Below, one piece after another: positions 57,298-64,000 of a stretch of 64,000 nt of DNA. Position 1 is the first letter of the stretch; each line of letters starts with the position of its first letter. The position numbers and the translations under genes were made by a program. Origin of the DNA: Zychaea mexicana (lineage: Eukaryota; Mucoromycota; Mucoromycetes; Mucorales; Lichtheimiaceae); NCBI RefSeq assembly GCF_025766255.1, contig NW_026516754.1:121777-185776 (forward strand), written 5' to 3'. The notes below the pieces were generated by a model, which saw only the letters and a list, made by a program, of their open reading frames with translations, was not told the DNA's origin and did no database searches.

Positions 57298-57508
57298 GTT
57301 TCCCCTTGCCATTGAAGGGCGTTGTTGGCGTAGGGATCTTGACGCTCGAGTGCTCCCGTCGCTCGTTGCAGCGGTGACTGCTGCGTCGTCGCAGGTGGCG
57401 ATCGTCGTCACTAGAGTCAGAGCCGTTGCTGCTTTTGCTACTAGATGTAATAGTGTCGACCCAGATACTTACAATCGGGAACGTGTGTGGGTAGACAATG
57501 TGAATCAA
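57298..57508 (-). pseudogene. Possible Gag fragment of an LTR retrotransposon
   Basis: Frame on the minus strand: a Ser/Asp/Arg-rich stretch (SSKSSNGSDSSDDDRHLRRR) leading to KIPTPTTPFNGKGK, reminiscent of the P-x-F-x-G start of Ty3/gypsy Gag. It is cut off by the foldback element. It lies directly downstream of a candidate LTR. Confidence 0.35.
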
Positions 57509-57776
57509 TAAATAAGGTGAGACTCGGATATATCAAAGGATAAAACGATAGGGATCCATATAACTCAGGATCCTGTCTTTATATATACGTCGAGTAATAG
57601 GGGGCTAGCTATCGTCTAAGTATTGATCTACATCATAACTTCTATCTAGAATATCTACGCCTATTACTCCATATTCAACCATGCGGTTGACCACAAGTCA
57701 TCCTATCATCTGAACCATGCGTTGTCGATCGTCAACCATGCAGGTTGGATATCGTCGTAACGGTATGCACCGTTAC
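57497..57776 (-). repeat. Candidate LTR (~280 bp)
   Basis: On the minus strand it starts TGTAACGGTGCATACCGTTA, with an inverted repeat at the tip, and ends ...TTGATTCACA, giving TG...CA termini. The Gag-like frame follows. It joins the truncated palindromic element at 57777. No second LTR in the window. Confidence 0.4.
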
Positions 57777-58686
57777 AAGGAGCCATTTACAAATGTGCGT
57801 TGAAGCTGTTGATTTGCCATGGCGAATGGTAATGAGAAAAAAAAGGATCTTTGGTTGTTGTTTTTTTCCTCCCTACTACTGCTAACAAACCCCACACTTT
57901 CCACCTACCTCTGCCACCAGCCTCCAATTTGTTTCAAACTCAACCCGGGTAAAGTGAAATGAGGGGAAACGCTCAAGCCCTGTTTGCACAGCAGCAAAAT
58001 AGGCTTATGTGCACAGTGAGTCTCTGACGCACCCTTGCCATTTCCTGTACATTAGCCTACAAGCTTCTTGTCATGAGTGAAACAGCCATACTACTATATC
58101 TTGACATTGGCTTTGTACTGCTTAACTTCTATTGTGTCTTGACTTGAATTGAAAATCTTAAGTACTCATATATTCTGCTCTGCTACACTTAATATATTAT
58201 CTACTTCAACTTTTATTATGTCTTAGTTGATTAAAACTATGTCCAGGTTGACTGTTATTATGTCTAGGTTGTCTATTATTCATGTTTAGATTGATTATTA
58301 TTCTTGTCAAAATGATTTTCATTCATGTACAGATTGATTTTTATTTTGTCTAGATTGATTTTACTCATGTCCAGATCGATTTATATTCATGTCCAGGTTG
58401 ATGTATATTCATGTCCAGATCGTTTTATATTCATGTCCAGATCAATCTTTATTCATGTCCAGCTCGATTTTCATTCATGTCCAGCTCGATTTTCATTTAT
58501 GTTCAGATCGATTTTCATTCATGTCGAGCTCGATTTTCATTCATGTTCAGCTCGATTTTCATTCATGTCTAGATCAATTATTATTCATGTCCAGATTAAC
58601 CTTCATTCATGTCCACTCAGACTAACATTCATGTCCACTCTGCCTAAATAAAAGTTTAAACGTCCGCTAGGAGATGAAAAATCCTG
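57777..58686. mobile_element. Palindromic TIR element, copy 3 (right arm only)
   Basis: Collinear with 25805-26680 and with the right arm of copy 2, including 22-bp subterminal repeats (~58290-58620), ending ...gatgaaaaatcctg followed by TA. The left arm and centre are missing, cut at the candidate LTR. Confidence 0.85.
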
Positions 58687-58689
58687 TAT

Positions 58690-59150
58690 TATGATGAAAA
58701 GTTCTACTTCATTAATAAGTTATGGAGATATAAGGCATTTATTATTGAGCAAAGGGCAATCCCTAGTAAGTATGCCTAGTATACCCTAGGTATACCCCAG
58801 GTATACCCAAAATCTTTATTTGATATTTGGATAGCAAAACGGTCCAGGAACACAATTTATTATAATGAAAAATCCGACTCAATTAATCGGTTGTGGAGAT
58901 ATAAGCCATCTATTATAGAGCAAAGGCAATCTGTACCAAGTATGCCCAGTATACCCCAGGTATACCCCAGGTATACTCACAATTTTTATTTAATCTTTGG
59001 ATAAAGAAATGGTCCAGGAATACGATTTATTATGATGACAAGTCCTACTTCATTAATACGTTGTAGAGATGTAAGCCATTCAATATTGAGCAAAGGGTAA
59101 TCTCAACTAAGTATGCCTAGTAGACCTAGGTCTACCCCAACTTTTTTTTA
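58690..59150. repeat. ~170-bp tandem repeat, 2.7 units, with ggtatacc palindromes
   Basis: Unit starts ttatgatgaaaagtyctact (58688, 58861, 59030). Each ends with two or three copies of cccaggtatacc, whose core ggtatacc is self-complementary. Satellite-like; non-coding. Confidence 0.85.
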
Positions 59151-59350
59151 AAGTATAAATCCATTTGATAAGTAAAATATATTTGAGAATATAAGAATAG
59201 AAAGAGATAAGAGTCAAGAAGAGAGAAAGGGATACAAGATAAAAGAGACAAGAGAGATCTAATATAAAAGATAAAAAGGGGAGCAGAGAAGAAGATATAA
59301 TAATAGTATATATAAAAAATCGAAAAGAGGAGAGAAGAGAGGTAAAGGTT

Positions 59351-62300
59351 CTATGTGATGAAGAAGTGTGATAAAATTATACAGCCTAAATACATGGCGT
59401 TATTTGGATATATATGGGGCCCAGTAGCTATGAGCCAATAGGCAAAGTCTTGTTGTATCTCGATTGCCATAAGGTGGTTTTTGCTATAGCCAGCTTGGCG
59501 TATGAATTGGGGCTTACGACGATAGGCTGCCCAGCAGAGACGGTACAAAAGGTCCTCATATGAACCACTACAGTTCAACCAGTTACCATCATGGAAGATG
59601 GTTTGGTTCCACTGGTTAGGCACAAGGCATTTCTTGCAAAAGCCCTCCCTTACTGGTTTTACACATGCTGGGTTAGAAACATAGTGGTCACCAAAGCAAC
59701 GGAAACATTGACCAATGTGAGCAATGCACTAGAGAGAGGTTGTATGCTCACTTTCGGCTATGCCAAAAGTAAACAAGCAAGGTATGCAGTGATCCTTGGC
59801 TATCATCATAACTGACTTGAAATTGTCAGCATCCGATATATACTTTCTCTTTCGAGAAAGACCAAGATATGCGTCAGTAGGGGTTGGCTAAGGAAAGGTG
59901 TATACTGTAGATTAGTACTAATGCTGACAGAGTAATAACAAAGAAGACTTTGTATATACATACAATCGATGGTGGTGTATGATCGATAATCCAATCAGTT
60001 GAAGGGCGGACAGTAGTTGACGGAGGGAGAGGAGAATCTACAAATAGGTTGGAAGTTTAAGTGTCTAATAATTTGAATAGTAAAATGAAACTATGTGTAT
60101 ACGTTTGATTTTTTGGCAATAAGAGCAAAGCTCGACATTACCGTACCCAAAGCAGTTGGTAACTTGAGAGTCTAAAGACTCTGCAAGTATCTGCCGGATG
60201 CACTTTGATGCTAAAATGACATCGTTGAATGCTTGCCACGGGGATAGGTGCTGGCTTACTCTTTTCAGACTTTGTATTTGTCTTTGTTGGCGTTCAACGT
60301 CAACAAAGTACAGACACCGAGCAGGAGAACCATTGCGACCAGCGCGACCAGTTTCTTGTGCATAATCAAGGATTGATGCAGAGCCGCCAAGGTGGATGAT
60401 TGTATCAATGGTTGAGCAATCGATGCCAGCACCGAATGCACTTGTTGCAACCATGAACTGAAGCTCACCGGAAATGAAGGCAGTGGTTCTTTCATGTTTT
60501 TCTTCTACCGAAAGATTACGATGGAAGTATGCTATTTTTCTTGCTTGGTGTGGTAATGCTTGTTTGAGGCGATTACTGATTGATGTTGTTGCATCTACTG
60601 CAGAGCAGTAGGTGATCGTTGATGATGGTGATGATGATGGTGAATGCTGAGCTTTGAGGTGTGATATTGCTGCAGCTTGTGGATTGTTGGTGTTAATGAT
60701 TTAGTAACAGAGGTTTGGTCACATTGACGGCTGTCGTATGATTGAAAGGTTTGCGCCAAACATGTCACGTAGGTCGGATTCAAATGATGGTGGAATTGTT
60801 GCAGATAAAAGGAGGAACGGAACGGTGAGGGAGCGGAGGAAAGGAGTGTGTAAAGTGCCGGACGGAATGAACGCCATGTAATTGCTGTATGCACCTCATC
60901 AATTACGACTCGGGCTAGCTGATTGTGGTCGTTTATTTGCTGGACAATATTCAGGAACCGTTGACTGCTGGCATGTTCCACTTGGACGATGATGATGTTG
61001 GGTAAGGGGTGCTGCATAGTAATATTGGGAGTGTATTCTATTACAGACAACCCAGCTTGCTGAATGCGCTGTTTCATATCGGCCAAAAGTGCAACGAGAG
61101 GAACAACAACAACTGTTGTCAAGTGTGGCTTGACTAGTGCAGGGACAAGGAATAGCAGGGACTTACCAGAGCCTGTAGGTTGGATGGCAAGTATACTAGA
61201 TTTCCGAGAGATGACGGTAATGACAAGCTGTGCCTGTTCAAATGAGCGGAAGGAAGGCGACAGCGAGTTGGTTGCTTTACCAAGTGCGTTAAGCAGCTAT
61301 GGTGTGACAGGTGATCCTACAGTAGAGAGCAATATTAATTATGATTTTTTACATGAGATCAATGCAAAAAAGATATACCTTGCTGAGGTGCTGGTGATGC
61401 AGAAGTAGTTGTTGACTGGCGCCTGTCCAAGTCGTTTTGAATTTACAAACGGTGTTGCATCTCCAGCAATGCTACATTCTCTGCAGCAGCCACGTTTGCT
61501 AGAAATTTTCCATGTTGGACAGCAACTTGATCTTGTTCCGCCTGTGGAATAGTACCTGGAAAGAGATGCCGCCCAGGGCCGACACCTATAATTGACGAGT
61601 GGTGAATACATTTCAATGATAGGTTGTGAAAGTATGAGAACAAAGATAATATACCAAGAAAATCATGCCACATTTCTGAAGCAATAAAGTACTCTTCTAT
61701 TGCTACAGAAGAGAGTGCATTCGAGTCTGTTATTGCCTGTGCGTAATTGTGTGCGGCAGTTCTGGACGAGTGGCCTGCCTGCAGGTCCACTGTATAATTT
61801 CTGCCGTGGTGTGCGAGCAAATGTTGAATATGGTAGCGTGAGAATGCGACGGACATATGGCGATAATCTTGAAAGCTCAAACGAGAAGGAAGGAGCAGAT
61901 GCCAGCGGGCTTGAAAATGCGTGCGGAGAAGGTCGGCCGCAATTTTTCACCGTTGCGCACAAAGAAGTATGCCATTGTGTCAAGCATTTTTTGGTTTGAA
62001 TTTGAGCATTCATAAATGAAGAGGCTAGCGAAATAAATAGAGTTAGATATTGTATGGTAGACTTTTAAAGTGAAATGTGAATACCTTTCTATTGGTCGGA
62101 TAAATATGATATAGTGGAGGAACAAGCGGACAAGAGAGTGAGGAATGAAACGGGCAATAGCTTGGTCGCGTTGCTTGATATTTCGTGTTTTCTGATATGT
62201 GGTTAGAAGCATCAATGTCTGATGTTCGTTTGACCAATACAGGTTGCGTGTTGTGTGTGTTGTGTTTTGAAGTAAGGTGCCTTCTAGCTCTGTGGCCCGA

Positions 62301-64000
62301 GCTGTTTGGCCGTATGTGAGGTGCATTAGCATGAACAAATCGCGTTGGATTTGTTCAGCTGTGGTGATGTAATTCTTAATGGCGGACAGATTGTATGTAG
62401 TGCTGTTATTACTTATATGTTGAATATAAGTACGGGATAGGTGTGGTGTGCTGTGTATGTGGTGAAGGATGTGGCCAAATTGATGCTAGAGGTTGTTCTT
62501 TGGGTCGGTGAAAAATGAATAATTGATGTCGCGATTGTTGAAATCGTCGTATAGGTGGATTGGTTTATTGTTGCGGAATTGAAGGAGATTGTCGAGGTCG
62601 ATGTTAAAGGTGAGTTTGTTGATGTTTTGCTATATACTGGTTTTAAGTTGGTGACTAGGAGACGTAAATCATGTACATGAATGCGCTCGTTCGTTTCGAC
62701 CATAGCAAGTGACAGATGGTTTGTGTGTGGTGTCCATGTGATTTTGTCAGTGACAAATTCTGACGAGTCAGAGATTAACGCAATCCGGCTGTATTCGGCA
62801 ATAGCAGCATATGCAGACGACTTGCCATCGATCAAGTAATCTTGGTAATTTGTAGTAAAGCTAAAAAAGAGTTTGTTATGCAAGTGTGGAAGGTTTAATG
62901 TAGAATGGAAAAAGCAAAGAACTTACACTGTAATTAAGTTTTGATTTGTATGGCGTGTGTAAATATCATTAAGTAAAAGTAAGCGGAACCAGTACTTGAC
63001 TTGGGAGATTAAAGGTGCAATAGAGGTTACGTCTTTAAATTGCCCATTAAACTGCAAGGATGAAGCAATGATGAAACGAGCAATAGTATATCCATTGGTT
63101 GCGACATCAAAACGTTTTTCTTCTTTCAATAATGCCATCCACAATTTACAGATTTCTGATTCAATCTGTGCGGCGGTGTGTGATGACAATTGGGCTGGAT
63201 TGACATTTGTGGACAGTGTTGCGATATTGGTGAGTATAGTAGAAATAGTGGAAGACCAGGTACCCAAAACAAAAGACCAGTGAGGAGAATGACGGATGCG
63301 AAGTAAAAAGGTTAATAGATTGGCGCCAGTTTGGGTATACCGTTGGATAGTAGGCCGCTCAAGTTGGTTGAATCCATGATCAGGGAGTGGTTCGGAGAGC
63401 CTAAAGAAAGCAAATAAGTTAGAGTGGATGACTGAAACAAAGTAGATAGTTTTGACACTTACTTTTTCTGTTTAAAATAACGACGAAGGGTATAGTCTTT
63501 TTCGTGAATAGAGTTGTGCAAGCGGACAAAAAGCTGCTTATTAACTTTTGCTACAACTTTTAGTACATTTTCCTCTGCATGGATTTTCTTTGTTAAATCG
63601 TAGATAGTGACAGGGATGTTTCTTGATGTGCGATTAGGATGTTGTTGTTGGTGTTGGTTGTGTGCTATAAAGAGAATAGTGAGCAAGTTGACAATGCTAT
63701 CAATGTAGAATAGCTATCAAAGTAAAAAAAAAGTACCTGTTTTCCACTGTTCGACAATGTCATACCACTTTGTTTGAGCAAAAAACCATGGGATCAGCTT
63801 ACGGTCGGTATCAATGTTTGACGTTTGGCCAAAGGCAGGTTCCAGACGAGTAAAAGCATTGGCAATGATTTCATGGTTGCTTAATAATGAAACATCTGGT
63901 GCAGGTACAGTGACAGTTGGTTGCTCAGTTGGTGCAGCTACTGGCAAATCACAGTTTTGACAGTGGCGCTGCATTACTTGAAAGTGGGTAGTTTTGAACC
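59351..64000 (-). pseudogene. RecQ-family, telomere-linked-helicase-like gene, N-terminus beyond window
   Basis: Minus strand, entering from the right edge. N-terminal exons (63974-61900) include HLTYGQTARATELEGTLLQN and a RFIPHSLVRLFLHY segment. Then RLSFQDYRHMSVAFSRYHIQ ... DLQAGHSSRTAAHNYA (~61740-61885), resembling the RH...GHS...Y part of tyrosine recombinases. Then RecQ helicase: motif I TGSGKSLLF (~61165), Ia VPLVALLADMKQR, II VVIDEVHTAITWR (~60890), III LLLSATIPPSFES (~60795), V/VI SAFGAGIDCSTIDT and QETGRAGRNG (~60350-60440), then a Cys-rich tail (ELCSYCQK; CFRCFG; FCKKC). Several introns fit (e.g. 61590-61660, 63425-63462). At least two stops (after QHRL and VTP near 61285-61440) and frameshifts near 61940 and 60870 suggest a pseudogene. 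Family identity is from motif order and memory of TLH proteins. Confidence 0.75.

Noticed and set aside
59000..64000. Telomere at or near the right edge
   Set aside because: A TLH-like gene suggested this, but no TTAGGG or other telomeric array is visible in the window.

Overview
This is eukaryotic nuclear DNA, most probably from an early-diverging fungus of the Mucoromycota (Mucorales-like). Supporting signs are GT-AG introns of about 50-90 nt inside otherwise compact genes, two nuclear-type tRNA genes (Ile-AAU and Ala-AGC), a 493-residue zinc-finger protein of a type I associate with Mucorales, and a telomere-linked-helicase-like gene. The placement is inferred from protein style, not from a search.

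The window is almost entirely mobile DNA. Left to right: an IS630/Tc1-type transposase (1-1018); a 12-bp minisatellite next to a sliver of 18S rDNA (1031-1650); the C2H2 plus nuclease-like gene (1760-3241, minus); a MULE with ~1 kb terminal inverted repeats (3711-8859); a Ty3/gypsy relic and three hairpins (9079-9750); a hAT-type MITE with a perfect 8-bp target duplication (10685-11582); tRNA-Ile (13048-13121); an 8.5-kb long-TIR element holding IS630-like genes (13812-22297), itself inside a hAT relic; and a 3.7-kb palindromic element with 22-bp subterminal repeats (22937-26680). Then comes a second MULE gene split by a PIF/Harbinger element (27113-31579), a decayed third Harbinger (about 32958-35005), and a Merlin/IS1595-type gene (about 35107-37640). 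A three-level nest follows, hAT outside an AT-rich element outside a Harbinger (38136-43849). After it lie tRNA-Ala (44017-44089), a Tnp2/CACTA-type gene (44673-47284), an AT-rich DDE-chromodomain element (about 49560-51256), a second palindromic element (51265-55239), MULE, AT-rich, foldback, LTR and palindromic-element fragments (55800-58686), a ~170-bp tandem repeat, and a RecQ/TLH-like helicase gene running off the right edge (59351-64000).

The genes do not form a pathway. They are independent transposition modules, each a DDE transposase with its TIRs and, for Harbinger, a Myb/trihelix partner. Most carry only one or a few in-frame stops. In aligned cases the stop is TAG where a homologue has Trp, as expected from C-to-T change at CpA. 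The Harbinger transposase at 41084-42569 and the gene at 1760-3241 read as intact. Insertion order can be read from nesting and target duplications, so the window records successive invasions. The features most worth a second look are the palindromic element with its small repeated ORF, the AT-rich GGAGG-ended family, the TLH-like protein with tyrosine-recombinase-like motifs, and the recurrent Trp-to-TAG stops.
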